Shown here one piece after another: positions 1 to 6,613 of a stretch of 6,613 bases of DNA. The stretch comes from Thermoplasmata archaeon. Lineage in GTDB: Archaea > Thermoplasmatota > Thermoplasmata > Lutacidiplasmatales > UBA184. Where the stretch lies: NCBI GenBank assembly GCA_030039865.1, contig JASHUS010000217.1, forward strand, positions 1-6,613, read 5' to 3'. How positions within the stretch are numbered: position 1 is the first letter of the stretch; every line of letters starts with the position of its first letter. The position numbers and the translations under genes are program-made. Below the pieces are notes generated by a model. That model did no database searches, was not told where the DNA came from, and saw nothing but the letters and a program-made list of their open reading frames with translations.

Positions 1-252
1 GACGTGCCCGGTCCGCCGCGGAAAGGTCCAAAGGCGGTTCATGCCCATCTCGAGCGAGCGGAAGGGGAGGCCGAATCCCGGTACGACGACCTGGTTCACG
101 AACGCGGTCGGATCGGAGCCGTGGTCGACACATTGGTACCAACGGACCGTGTGCCCCAAGGATGCCAGCGCGTCGGCATAGGGTAGAGTCGCCTGGGCGA
201 TGCCGCTGAAGCGGCTCGACGCGTTCACGATCGCGACGCCACTCATGTCCAT
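1..252 (-). CDS. Glycosyltransferase family 4-like protein, N-terminal part (cut by left edge)
   Basis: Reading the minus strand from an ATG at 252 gives 84 open codons that run off the left edge, so only the N-terminal part of the acceptor-side domain is visible. From the second in-frame ATG (246) the protein aligns without gaps to the first 78 residues of the complete glycosyltransferase next door. About 28 positions are identical, including VN at 7-8, GI at 15-16, RW at 35-36, VD at 40-41 and NRLW at 70-73, followed by FP. The function, transfer of a sugar from a nucleotide-sugar donor to a surface-glycan acceptor, is inferred from this paralogy; the catalytic C-terminal half lies outside the window. 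The gene starts 61 bp after the stop of its neighbour on the same strand, so the pair is probably co-transcribed. The start could be 252 or 246; the paralogue alignment favours 246. No clear ribosome binding site is present. Confidence 0.8.
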   Translation of the reverse strand, partial: MDMSGVAIVNASSRFSGIAQATLPYADALASLGHTVRWYQCVDHGSDPTAFVNQVVVPGFGLPFRSLEMGMNRLWTFPRRTGHV

Positions 253-313
253 TCCGTTCGACACGCCGCCCACATGGGGGGGTCCGCCGTTGCGGTCGAG
301 ATCGATAGGGACT

Positions 314-1396
314 TCATGCCATCAGCTCGGCGAAGCCTCGCAGAAACCGCTCGCGGGAGAATTCTTGGGCCCGCTCGAGGTTCTCCCGGGCGACTCGCTC
401 ATAGCTCCTTTCGTCCCGAAGCGACCTCAATCGTTCGACCCACGGGCGAAGATCGTCCGGGGGAAGCAGAGCTTCCGACCTCGCGACGATCTCCCGCAGC
501 GGCCTGAGGTCGGTCGCGAGTACCGGGAGACCGTAGGACATCGCCTCGAAGACCGGGAGGCCGAACCCTTCGTACCGGGAGGGCGACACGAGCACGTCGG
601 ACGTCTCGTAGTATCCCTCCACTCGGGGGACCGAGGCGACGACGGTCAGGTTCGGTCGGAAAGACCTCGCGAGCTCACGTTCGAGCCCCGGCCCGAGACG
701 GGAGACCAAGACGAAACGGATGTTGGGCGGCCCCTCGTTCTCGAAGGCCCGAGCCAGTTCGAGAAAGAATCCGACGTTCTTGTACGGGCGATCGGTCGAC
801 ACGCAGAGGACCGTAAGTTCGTCACCCGTGTGGATCCGGGCGACGGAGGCGGCCATCCGGGCCCGGGCAAACTCAGACGTCACCTCAATGTGAGGCGGGA
901 GGACGAAAATCCTGCCCGACAGACCCGCGATCTGCTCGAGCTCGGAACGAAGGGTTTGCGTATAGACCAAAATCTGGCGGGCGCGGCGCAACCGGGGCAG
1001 GGCGTAACGGAACATCCAACGGGCGCTCACCCGGTCCGAGTACGGGGTCAGTGGCCGGAGATCGTTGACTCGCACGATGGCACGGTCGGCGCGGTTCGCT
1101 TGGAGGAAGCGAACGAACGTGGGATCTCCGAGCAGGATCCGGTCCCGACCGGCATCCCGGTATCGATGGGGGAACACCCAGAGCCGGTTGACCCCCTGCT
1201 CGAGAGCGCGGTTGGGCAACCTCCAGCCCTGCAACGTGATCCCCCCGGGGAACCGCCCGCCGGGCTGACTCGGATCGACGAATTCGATCCAGCGGGCGTC
1301 CAGGCCGAGTTCTTGGGCGGCTCGGTAGACCTGGTGATTGACCCGAAAGATCCCGTCACTCGTGCGAGAACCGTTGACGACGTCGATCGAGGTCAT
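314..1396 (-). CDS. Glycosyltransferase family 4-type (GT-B fold)
   Basis: This 360-residue protein has the length and layout of a GT-B retaining glycosyltransferase. The N-terminal acceptor domain spans about residues 1-180. The C-terminal nucleotide-sugar domain begins near the LTVLCVSTDRPYKN segment (194-207), where K206 is the usual donor-phosphate lysine. The EX7E motif of the family is intact as EGFGLPVFE (E276 and E284), followed by the AMSYGLPVLATD stretch typical of GT4 enzymes. No signal peptide or membrane segment is seen, so it is expected to act on the cytoplasmic face of the membrane. The ATG at 1396 is chosen because it gives the VVNGSR strand start shared with the downstream paralogue. 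It lies about 44 nt from a TATA-like element shared with the divergent membrane-protein gene. The donor and acceptor sugars cannot be told from sequence. Confidence 0.93.
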   Translation of the reverse strand: MTSIDVVNGSRTSDGIFRVNHQVYRAAQELGLDARWIEFVDPSQPGGRFPGGITLQGWRLPNRALEQGVNRLWVFPHRYRDAGRDRILLGDPTFVRFLQANRADRAIVRVNDLRPLTPYSDRVSARWMFRYALPRLRRARQILVYTQTLRSELEQIAGLSGRIFVLPPHIEVTSEFARARMAASVARIHTGDELTVLCVSTDRPYKNVGFFLELARAFENEGPPNIRFVLVSRLGPGLERELARSFRPNLTVVASVPRVEGYYETSDVLVSPSRYEGFGLPVFEAMSYGLPVLATDLRPLREIVARSEALLPPDDLRPWVERLRSLRDERSYERVARENLERAQEFSRERFLRGFAELMA

Positions 1397-1427
1397 CGCT
1401 GGCGGTGTCCCGGGAGCGTACGCCTCG

Positions 1428-1444
1428 AAAAAGATAGCTATAAG
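1428..1444. promoter_or_regulatory. Candidate bidirectional archaeal TATA/BRE element
   Basis: This is the only AT-rich patch in the 79-bp gap between two divergent genes. It contains the perfect palindrome ATAGCTAT (1434-1441). On the plus strand an A-rich, BRE-like run (1428-1434) precedes CTATAAG, with the box about 36 nt before the ATG at 1476; a transcript start near 1465-1467 would leave a very short leader. On the minus strand the same bases read CTTATAGCTATC, about 44 nt before the ATG at 1396. Assignment as a promoter is inferred from composition and the usual archaeal TATA-to-start spacing of about 25 nt; no transcript evidence is available. Confidence 0.55.
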
Positions 1445-1475
1445 TGAGCACCGTCGCCAGTTCGCGCTGTCGCGG

Positions 1476-3845
1476 ATGAACGGCTCGCAGGAGGGGCAGG
1501 AGACGGCCGGGGTGGATGTCGGCCCCCGCGCTCCGACGGACCCCCCTCTCGGCGATTCACCCAGTCAGTTCTCCCGGCTCGATCTGATGGTTCTGGCGCT
1601 GCTCATCGGCAGCTTCGCAGCCTTGCTGAGCTATCTCGGCCAACTTCGCTACGAGAACTTCTTCACCGGAAATTGGGACCTCGGGATCAACCAACAACTG
1701 CTCTGGACCACGGCCCACGGCCGCCTGCTGTACGAAACCGGGGATGCGGAGTTCTACAATGTTCGGTCGTTCCTGCAGGTCCACTCGACGTACGTGGCGG
1801 TCCTCGTCGCCCCGATCTATGCCGCCGCCGCTACCCCAACGACGCTCTTCGCCGTGCAGAGCGTGGTCTTTGGAGCATCGGTCATCCCGCTCTACCTCAT
1901 CGCCCGGCGTGAACTTCAGAGCAAAACGCTCCTCTTCCTCGTCCTCGGCCTCTATCTGATATCGTTCCCCGTGGTCTCGGCCCTGCTCTACGACTTTCAC
2001 TGGGAGTCGTTCATCCCGCTCGAGTACCTCTCGTTCTTCTACCTCTACCGGCAGCGCCGCTACTTGTGGAGCCTTGTGCCGCTCCTGTTCGGACTCACCA
2101 CCCTCGAAGTCTTCCCCTTCCTGATCGGCGGCGTCTCTCTTCTCGTTCTCGTCGAGAGGATTGACGCTCGGGGTTTCCGTCCTCGCGCACTTCTCCACGA
2201 CGCTGACACGCGTCGCGCGATCGAGCTGCTGGTCGGGATGGGCGTCGCGTACGTCGTGATCCGCGTGCTGGAGTACCTGGTCATCCCGGGTCTCGCCGGT
2301 GGGACGACGACCGCGGGCGGCGTTGCGGGTGGGATCAGCGGGCCTTTCGCGTTCAACGCGACGCTCGTCAGCCTGGGGCTCTCGGCCACCTATTGGGCGC
2401 TCCTGCTCGCCGCATTCGCGTTTCTACCTCTCTTCGCACCGCGCTACCTCATCCTGACGATACCGTGGTTCGTGTACTCCGTCTTCCTGACGCCCTTCTT
2501 CGCCAGTCAGTTTGGGAATCAGTATGCGCTGGTGGCCGTGGCCACCCTATCGGTCGCGCTCGTCTATGGCGCCGCCCGTGTCGAGCGGACCGGACTCGGC
2601 ACGGCGAACAAGACCATCGACATCACCGCTCTCGCGATCGCGGGCGTGGTCCTCGTGGTCGCTGGGACGTACTGGTCCGTCGACCTCCTCTCGCGCAATC
2701 TCCCAATCCCCCTCCTCGTCATCGTCGGCTTGCTCCCGATCGCCGTGATCGGCGTGGTGGTTGCCCAGGCTCACGGCACGCGAAATCCGAAGCCCGCGGA
2801 CGAGCCGCGGTCGCCCTGGAACCAGCGACCGATCCGCATGACGGTTTTCGGGGGGATCCTCGTCGGCTTCGTGGCATTCAATATCGTGATGTCCCCGATG
2901 AACACGGCGAACTTCGGTGCGACCCAGTATCCCGGTTACCTGCTGCGGTACACGCCGAACCCTGCGTCGAAGGAGATGGGCTGGGTCACAGCTCAGATCC
3001 CCGGGAACTCCGTGGTGTTGGCATCCGATTTTCTCTTCCCCTACGTCGCGAACAATCCGAATGCCTGGGCGATGCCGTGGTTCCCGCTCGTCCCGGGTCA
3101 ACCGCCCCTTTACTTTCCGTTCGGCCCGTCCAATCTCCCTCGCTACGTCCTGATCGACGAGTCGGACTGGTCGAACTTTCCTTGCTGGCTAACCTCCGCC
3201 ATGCTGAACTCCTCCGTCTACGGCCTAGTCGCGTACGTCTACTCTACGAATTATCTCGGAACCATTTCCCTCTACCGGGAAGGCTACACCGGAGCTCCCC
3301 AAGCGCGCTACGTCGACGTCCCACCGTCGGTGCGGTACTACACGGACTTGAACTTGACCATCGGCCCTTCCGGGTACGTCGCGACGAATGCGAGCTCCAA
3401 ATTTGGGACGGTGATCTCGAGCGTACCCGTGTCGAGTCCCGAGCTGGCCGGCCCTCCCTACTTGGGGACCGACGTGTGCAACGAGCTCGGAGTTCCCTCG
3501 CGTTCAACGAACGTCGCGACAGCAAGCTCGATTTGGTATGGACCCTACGTCTACCTTCCCGCGGGAGCGTACTTGATCACCGCCAACCTCACTGCTTCAC
3601 TGCTTCCGGGCGGCAATGCCTCCCTTCCGATCCTGACGATGACGGGCGGCCCCTATTTCGCGCCGCCACTGTACGAGATCTCGGTCAACGCCAGCCAAAC
3701 GTCTTCGTCCGGTTGGACGGACGTCACGTGGGCAATCGATCTGACCGTCGCTTACCCATTGAGCGAGTTCCGCGGATACCTCGATTACTACAACGGAGTA
3801 CCGAACGGAAGGGTCACGCTGAACTACATCGAGGTCGCCGGCTGA
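1476..3845 (+). CDS. DUF2079 multi-spanning membrane protein with large outer domain
   Basis: This 789-residue protein is a predicted integral membrane protein of the DUF2079 family. A short polar N-terminus (1-34) leads into the first membrane segment (about 36-56). Then come the family signature WDLGINQQLLW (67-77), a conserved-looking His (H103) and YDFHWE (172-177). Around ten further hydrophobic segments end near residue 472. The rest, about 473-789, is a soluble domain presumed to lie outside the cell. It first carries the family-like IPGNSVVLASD...FPYV stretch (about 508-524), then a beta-rich part with WYGPYVYLPAGAY (687-699) that resembles a carbohydrate-binding-type sandwich. This domain has six N-X-S/T sequons (N578, 626, 638, 704, 714, 738) and two cysteines (C570, C668). 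DUF2079 proteins have no established reaction; resemblance to GT-C membrane glycosyltransferases is suggested by topology and by the neighbours. An ORF open back to 1338 would overlap the divergent gene, so the ATG at 1476, just downstream of the TATA-like box, is preferred. Confidence 0.92.
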   Translation: MNGSQEGQETAGVDVGPRAPTDPPLGDSPSQFSRLDLMVLALLIGSFAALLSYLGQLRYENFFTGNWDLGINQQLLWTTAHGRLLYETGDAEFYNVRSFLQVHSTYVAVLVAPIYAAAATPTTLFAVQSVVFGASVIPLYLIARRELQSKTLLFLVLGLYLISFPVVSALLYDFHWESFIPLEYLSFFYLYRQRRYLWSLVPLLFGLTTLEVFPFLIGGVSLLVLVERIDARGFRPRALLHDADTRRAIELLVGMGVAYVVIRVLEYLVIPGLAGGTTTAGGVAGGISGPFAFNATLVSLGLSATYWALLLAAFAFLPLFAPRYLILTIPWFVYSVFLTPFFASQFGNQYALVAVATLSVALVYGAARVERTGLGTANKTIDITALAIAGVVLVVAGTYWSVDLLSRNLPIPLLVIVGLLPIAVIGVVVAQAHGTRNPKPADEPRSPWNQRPIRMTVFGGILVGFVAFNIVMSPMNTANFGATQYPGYLLRYTPNPASKEMGWVTAQIPGNSVVLASDFLFPYVANNPNAWAMPWFPLVPGQPPLYFPFGPSNLPRYVLIDESDWSNFPCWLTSAMLNSSVYGLVAYVYSTNYLGTISLYREGYTGAPQARYVDVPPSVRYYTDLNLTIGPSGYVATNASSKFGTVISSVPVSSPELAGPPYLGTDVCNELGVPSRSTNVATASSIWYGPYVYLPAGAYLITANLTASLLPGGNASLPILTMTGGPYFAPPLYEISVNASQTSSSGWTDVTWAIDLTVAYPLSEFRGYLDYYNGVPNGRVTLNYIEVAG

Positions 3846-3861
3846 ATCGGGCGCTCTGTGC

Positions 3862-5001
3862 TCAGCTGATCGACATCTGTCTCGCGTAGAGACGGCGTCC
3901 CAACGCTGGAGACGCAAGGAAGGGCAGTATTCCCACGACCCCGAGCAGGTCCTCCTGTACCGGGAACGTGTCGAAGTACCGGGGCAGCCCCCCCAAGAGT
4001 CGGGCGAAGTCTCGCCGACGCGATTCCGACGCGCGAAAGGCGACGGTGAGGCGATTTACCCAGATTCGAGCGTCGATGAGTTCGAGGAATTCCGCGCGTC
4101 CCGAACGGCTTACGAATTCCCGGACAATCTCGTAGTCCACCCCGGATCGGCGGGCCACCTCACGCAGTCGCTGGAGCCTCTCGTTGACGGTCCCTCCTCC
4201 GGCTAAGCTCGCGTTCTGAGAGTGCACGCGGTAGCGAGTACGACATGAGCCGTCGAAGAGGATCGAGGAGGGCGAGACGAGGGCGGCGAAGAACAGAATG
4301 GTGTCGATCGCGCTCGTCATGCGCTCGAGGTAGGCCACTACGGGATCGATCGTGGCCCTAGAGGCGGCGCACGAACTGATGTTGAAATCCGGAAACTGAC
4401 CCGCGAGCCAACGGGCGCGACCCGGCTTTTCCCGGTCTCGTAGGAGAACGGAGGACGCAGATGCGGTGCGGCGCAATCCGAACGCCCGTACCGATTCCTC
4501 GGGGAGCGGTAGTCCGTCGGGGCCGACGTAGCAGAAGCGGTTCCGATAGAGCCCGAGCTCGGGGTTCGAGCGAAACGCGTTGTCGATCGCTCTCAATCGA
4601 CCGGGTTCGAACAGGTCGTCGTCCTCGAGGAAGGCGATGATGGACCCGCGACTCGCCCGGTACCCTTCGAGGATCTTCCGGGGGGCGGGACCTTCGGTAG
4701 AGAGGATGGTCCGCGCCCCCACCGCTGAGAGAAAGGTATCGATTTCCAGATCCTCGAAATTCTTAACGACGACAATTTCGCGTAGATTCCCCGGGTATTC
4801 TTGCTCGACGATGCTCTTGACAGCCTCGGGCAGAAACTCGCGGCGCGAATGCGCGATGACAACGATCGAGATGCGAGGGCCGGATCCGGTCGTCACCGAG
4901 GCGGGCAAAGTCAGGTTCCTGATAGGCCGAGGTCGAGTCCGGGCCAAAGAAGTTGCCGTGGCCGAAACCACCGTGCGGTGGCCCACGATGGATGGGGTCA
5001 A
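3862..5001 (-). CDS. Glycosyltransferase family 2 (GT-A fold)
   Basis: The 379-codon frame encodes a GT2-type inverting glycosyltransferase. The nucleotide-binding start ISIVVIAHSRREFLPEAVKSI lies at about 44-64. The metal- and donor-binding acidic cluster is FLEDDD (124-129), and the YRVHSQNAS stretch (257-265) matches the YRxHxxNxS pattern common near the end of the catalytic domain in such enzymes. The C-terminal 110 residues are helical and basic, with one short hydrophobic segment (352-366) that may touch the membrane. The first codon is TTG at 5001, overlapping the TGA of the upstream flavoenzyme gene by two bases, which suggests co-transcription and perhaps translational coupling. However, the first 40 or so residues have no recognisable fold, and GTG codons at 4986, 4971 or 4896 are alternative starts; the one at 4896 would sit just before the core domain. 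No good ribosome binding site separates them. Its 3' end faces the DUF2079 gene across 16 bp. Substrate is unknown. Confidence 0.9.
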   Translation of the reverse strand: MTPSIVGHRTVVSATATSLARTRPRPIRNLTLPASVTTGSGPRISIVVIAHSRREFLPEAVKSIVEQEYPGNLREIVVVKNFEDLEIDTFLSAVGARTILSTEGPAPRKILEGYRASRGSIIAFLEDDDLFEPGRLRAIDNAFRSNPELGLYRNRFCYVGPDGLPLPEESVRAFGLRRTASASSVLLRDREKPGRARWLAGQFPDFNISSCAASRATIDPVVAYLERMTSAIDTILFFAALVSPSSILFDGSCRTRYRVHSQNASLAGGGTVNERLQRLREVARRSGVDYEIVREFVSRSGRAEFLELIDARIWVNRLTVAFRASESRRRDFARLLGGLPRYFDTFPVQEDLLGVVGILPFLASPALGRRLYARQMSIS

Positions 5002-6104
5002 GCTCGACGCGGAGCGCAGAGACTCCGATCGATCTCGGAGATCGAACGTCGGCCGCAGAGGGCGAGCGTGGTTGCGACTTCGACGGCCAATTGACGAAGG
5101 TACTGCTCGACGCCGAGGCCGCCTCCGGCCGCGAGCGCCCAGAGGACGGGGCGACCCAGTCCGACCGCCCGTGCACCGAGCGAGAGCGCGAGCAGTACAT
5201 CGGCCCCCCGTCGCACGCCCCCGTCCACGTACACTTCAACACTGGATCCTACCTCCGCGACGACTTCCGGCAGGACGTCCAAGGTTGCGGACGCTCCATC
5301 GAGCTGTCGTCCGCCGTGGTTCGAGACGATGATCGCCGATGCGCCCGCGTCCACCGCCTTCCGCGCATCCCGAGAGGAGAGAACGCCCTTCACGACCAGG
5401 GGAAGTCGGGTGTAACCTCGCAACTCACGGAGGATCTCCCATGTCGCGCCCGCCCCTGGCGGGAGCCGGAATCTGGGCGCAACCCCTTCCGGAGCTCGTG
5501 CCGGGGGGCGGACGTCGGCTCCATTGCCAATCGGGACGGACGCGTCGATCGCGAACCCGGCCCTAGCTTGGCGATCTCGGACCCCCAATACCGGGACGTC
5601 CACCGTGACAATGATCGCACCGTACCCCGAGCTCTCCGCGCGCTCGACCAGCGAGCGGTTGACCACCGGATCGGGCTGCAGGTAGAGTTGGAACCAGCGG
5701 GGACCTTGTGGCTGCGCCGCAGCAATTATCTCGAGCGACGACGATGAAAGAGTTCCAAAGGCGGCAAGCACGCCGACCCGAGCGGCCGCGGAGGCGACGC
5801 CGGGCTCCCCGTCGGCATGCACCTCACCATGGTACGCCATGGGGGAGATGTAGAACGGCGCGGACGCCCGGACGCCGAGGATGCGAGTGGTCAAGTCGAT
5901 CTCCTGAACGCCCGTCATCGCACGAGGAACCAGGACCCATCGCCGATACGCCTCCCGATTCCATTCCAAGGTCCGCTCGTCGCCGGCGCCGCCCTGAATG
6001 TACGCCCAGACCGCGGGACGGACGCACGTCGCGGCGACTTCCTCCAGCTCATCGAGGGTGAGCGGGATCTTCGTGGCGCGCTCGTCCGGCGTCGGATCTG
6101 TCAC
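4998..6104 (-). CDS. FMN-dependent 2-hydroxyacid oxidase/dehydrogenase
   Basis: This protein (368 residues from the GTG at 6104) belongs to the FMN-dependent alpha-hydroxyacid dehydrogenase family (glycolate oxidase, lactate oxidase/monooxygenase, L-lactate and mandelate dehydrogenases). These oxidise an (S)-2-hydroxy acid to the 2-oxo acid, passing electrons to oxygen or a carrier. The TIM-barrel signatures are complete: YIQGGAGDERT (Y35), FQLY (Y141), TVD (D169), R176, VVKG (K239) and SNHGGRQLD (H263 as catalytic base, R266 binding substrate carboxylate), then YVDGGVRRGAD for FMN phosphate. These match the spaced active-site set of glycolate oxidase, so the enzyme should be active; type II isopentenyl-diphosphate isomerase is a less likely relative. 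No membrane-insertion segment is seen, so it is probably soluble. The frame stays open to a TTG at 6179, but those extra 25 residues look non-conserved and low in structure. Its stop overlaps the start of the GT2 gene downstream. The exact substrate is not predictable. Confidence 0.93.
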   Translation of the reverse strand: MTDPTPDERATKIPLTLDELEEVAATCVRPAVWAYIQGGAGDERTLEWNREAYRRWVLVPRAMTGVQEIDLTTRILGVRASAPFYISPMAYHGEVHADGEPGVASAAARVGVLAAFGTLSSSSLEIIAAAQPQGPRWFQLYLQPDPVVNRSLVERAESSGYGAIIVTVDVPVLGVRDRQARAGFAIDASVPIGNGADVRPPARAPEGVAPRFRLPPGAGATWEILRELRGYTRLPLVVKGVLSSRDARKAVDAGASAIIVSNHGGRQLDGASATLDVLPEVVAEVGSSVEVYVDGGVRRGADVLLALSLGARAVGLGRPVLWALAAGGGLGVEQYLRQLAVEVATTLALCGRRSISEIDRSLCAPRRA

Positions 6105-6247
6105 GGCTGGATCCGAGGTCGCGGGTGGGGAAGGACCCCTCCATGCGACATGCGAGTAGACGCAGCGACGGGACCCCAAAAATCTGACGTAGCATCCTGC
6201 GCAAGACCCGCGACGTACGCGACAGGTCGCGAGGAGTCGCCGACGCC

Positions 6248-6257
6248 ACCTTTAAGT
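6248..6257 (+). promoter_or_regulatory. Candidate TATA-like box upstream of gmd
   Basis: ACCTTTAAGT stands out in an otherwise GC-rich divergent gap and lies about 44 nt before the gmd ATG, the same spacing as the TATA-like box before the glycosyltransferase at 314-1396. A start of transcription near 6279 and a leader of about 19 nt would fit archaeal spacing. The sequence before it (GCCACC) is not a good purine-rich BRE, so the call is weak. The remainder of the 193-bp gap shows only an A-run at 6177-6182, which on the minus strand could help drive the flavoenzyme gene. Confidence 0.35.
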
Positions 6258-6297
6258 CGAGCCTCGGTACAGGTCGGTCGATCCGTCAACTTCCTCG

Positions 6298-6613
6298 ATG
6301 TCGCGTACAGCCCTCATTACCGGCGTGACGGGGCAGGACGGATCGTACCTCGCGGAGTTTCTGCTCGACAAGGGGTACGGCGTCGTCGGGCTCGTGCGGC
6401 GTCTCAGCACGCCCAACATGAGCAATCTGGCGAACATTCGAGAGCGGATCGAGATTCTCGACGGGGACCTGACCGATCAGGTGTCGTTGAACGAGGCCGT
6501 CCGCCGAGTGCAGCCCGACGAGGTCTACAACCTCGCCGCCCAGTCGTTCGTGGCTACTTCGTTCAGCCAGCCGGTGCTCACGGGCGAGGTCACGGGGTTG
6601 GGAACGCTCCGTC
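6298..6613 (+). CDS. gmd: GDP-mannose 4,6-dehydratase, N-terminal part (cut by right edge)
   Basis: The first 105 codons of an extended short-chain dehydrogenase/reductase are present. The start is typical of Gmd: MSRTALITGVTGQDGSYLAE, with the NADP-binding glycine motif GVTGQDG (9-15) and FLLDKGY at 21-27. The paired arginines R34-R35 fit binding of the NADP 2'-phosphate. GDLTD (56-60) and VYNLAAQSFV (76-85) are the usual following strands, and QPDEVYNLA is near-identical to bacterial Gmd. The enzyme converts GDP-D-mannose to GDP-4-keto-6-deoxy-D-mannose, the precursor of GDP-L-fucose, GDP-D-rhamnose and related sugars. The loop between the arginines and GDL is several residues shorter than in E. 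coli Gmd, which looks like the compact form; the closely related Rmd-type reductases cannot be fully excluded without the catalytic Tyr-Lys region, which is outside the window. Neighbouring glycosyltransferases support a role in sugar supply for surface glycans. Confidence 0.9.
   Translation, partial: MSRTALITGVTGQDGSYLAEFLLDKGYGVVGLVRRLSTPNMSNLANIRERIEILDGDLTDQVSLNEAVRRVQPDEVYNLAAQSFVATSFSQPVLTGEVTGLGTLR

Noticed and set aside
244..317. A possible frameshift at the run of seven Gs (276-282): an ATG at 315-317 overlaps the neighbour's stop as ATGA and opens a 24-codon frame that a one-base change would join to the left glycosyltransferase
   Set aside because: The gapless alignment of the left protein with its paralogue starts at the ATG at 246, so no extra N-terminal sequence is needed and a frameshift need not be assumed.
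200..1447. A 415-codon open frame on the plus strand opposite the glycosyltransferase
   Set aside because: It is rich in R, G, P, E and D with no recognisable motif. The minus strand carries the intact GT4 motifs, so this is a mirror of high-GC codon use.
1338..1475. An N-terminal extension of 46 codons on the DUF2079 protein
   Set aside because: It would overlap the start of the divergent glycosyltransferase, lie across the TATA-like element and add residues without family similarity; the ATG at 1476 fits better.
2393..3889. A 498-codon plus-strand frame inside the DUF2079 gene
   Set aside because: Arginine- and proline-rich composition without domains; it is the +1-type shadow of the membrane-protein gene, whose hydrophobic segments and DUF2079 motifs are convincing.
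4953..5747. Plus-strand frames of up to 264 codons opposite the flavoenzyme and GT2
   Set aside because: No motif and biased composition; the minus strand has a full set of flavoenzyme active-site residues over the same bases.
6209..6231. Short repeats CGCGAC (twice) and GTCGCG that could form a hairpin in the divergent gap
   Set aside because: The stem is only six base pairs with either a two-base or an eleven-base loop, and such words are expected by chance in GC-rich DNA.

Overview
This GC-rich window (well above 60% by eye) looks like archaeal chromosomal DNA, most plausibly from an uncultured, high-GC member of the Thermoplasmatota or a related euryarchaeal group. Three things point that way. 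None of the starts I can place has a convincing Shine-Dalgarno sequence. The only AT-rich islands in the two divergent gaps are TATA-like boxes about 35-45 nt upstream of start codons. The largest gene is a DUF2079 membrane protein, a family common in archaea, with an outer domain rich in N-glycosylation sequons. The lineage is an inference; no rRNA or marker gene is present.

Layout, left to right. Positions 1-1396 on the minus strand hold two tandem family-4-type glycosyltransferases. The right one (314-1396) is complete. The left one (1-252) is cut by the window edge, but its N-terminus aligns without gaps to its neighbour. A 79-bp divergent gap (1397-1475) contains a palindromic TATA-like core that could serve both directions. 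To its right is the plus-strand DUF2079 gene (1476-3845). It runs tail-to-tail, with a 16-bp gap, into a minus-strand family-2 glycosyltransferase (3862-5001). That gene overlaps the end of an FMN-dependent 2-hydroxyacid oxidase/dehydrogenase (4998-6104, minus). After a second divergent gap (6105-6297) the plus-strand gmd gene, GDP-mannose 4,6-dehydratase, starts at 6298 and is cut by the right edge.

Taken together this is a surface-glycan or protein-glycosylation locus. It has three sugar transferases of the GT4 and GT2 types, a multi-spanning membrane protein that may handle lipid-linked sugars or may be a glycosylated surface protein, and the first enzyme of GDP-deoxyhexose synthesis (GDP-fucose or GDP-rhamnose type). 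The flavin 2-hydroxyacid oxidase is the odd member: it is a metabolic enzyme apparently co-transcribed with the GT2. No tRNA, rRNA, CRISPR, transposon or phage signature was seen, and I found no wholly new system. The more noteworthy points are the truncated paralogue, the bidirectional promoter core, the sequon-rich exodomain and the oxidase-glycosyltransferase pairing.
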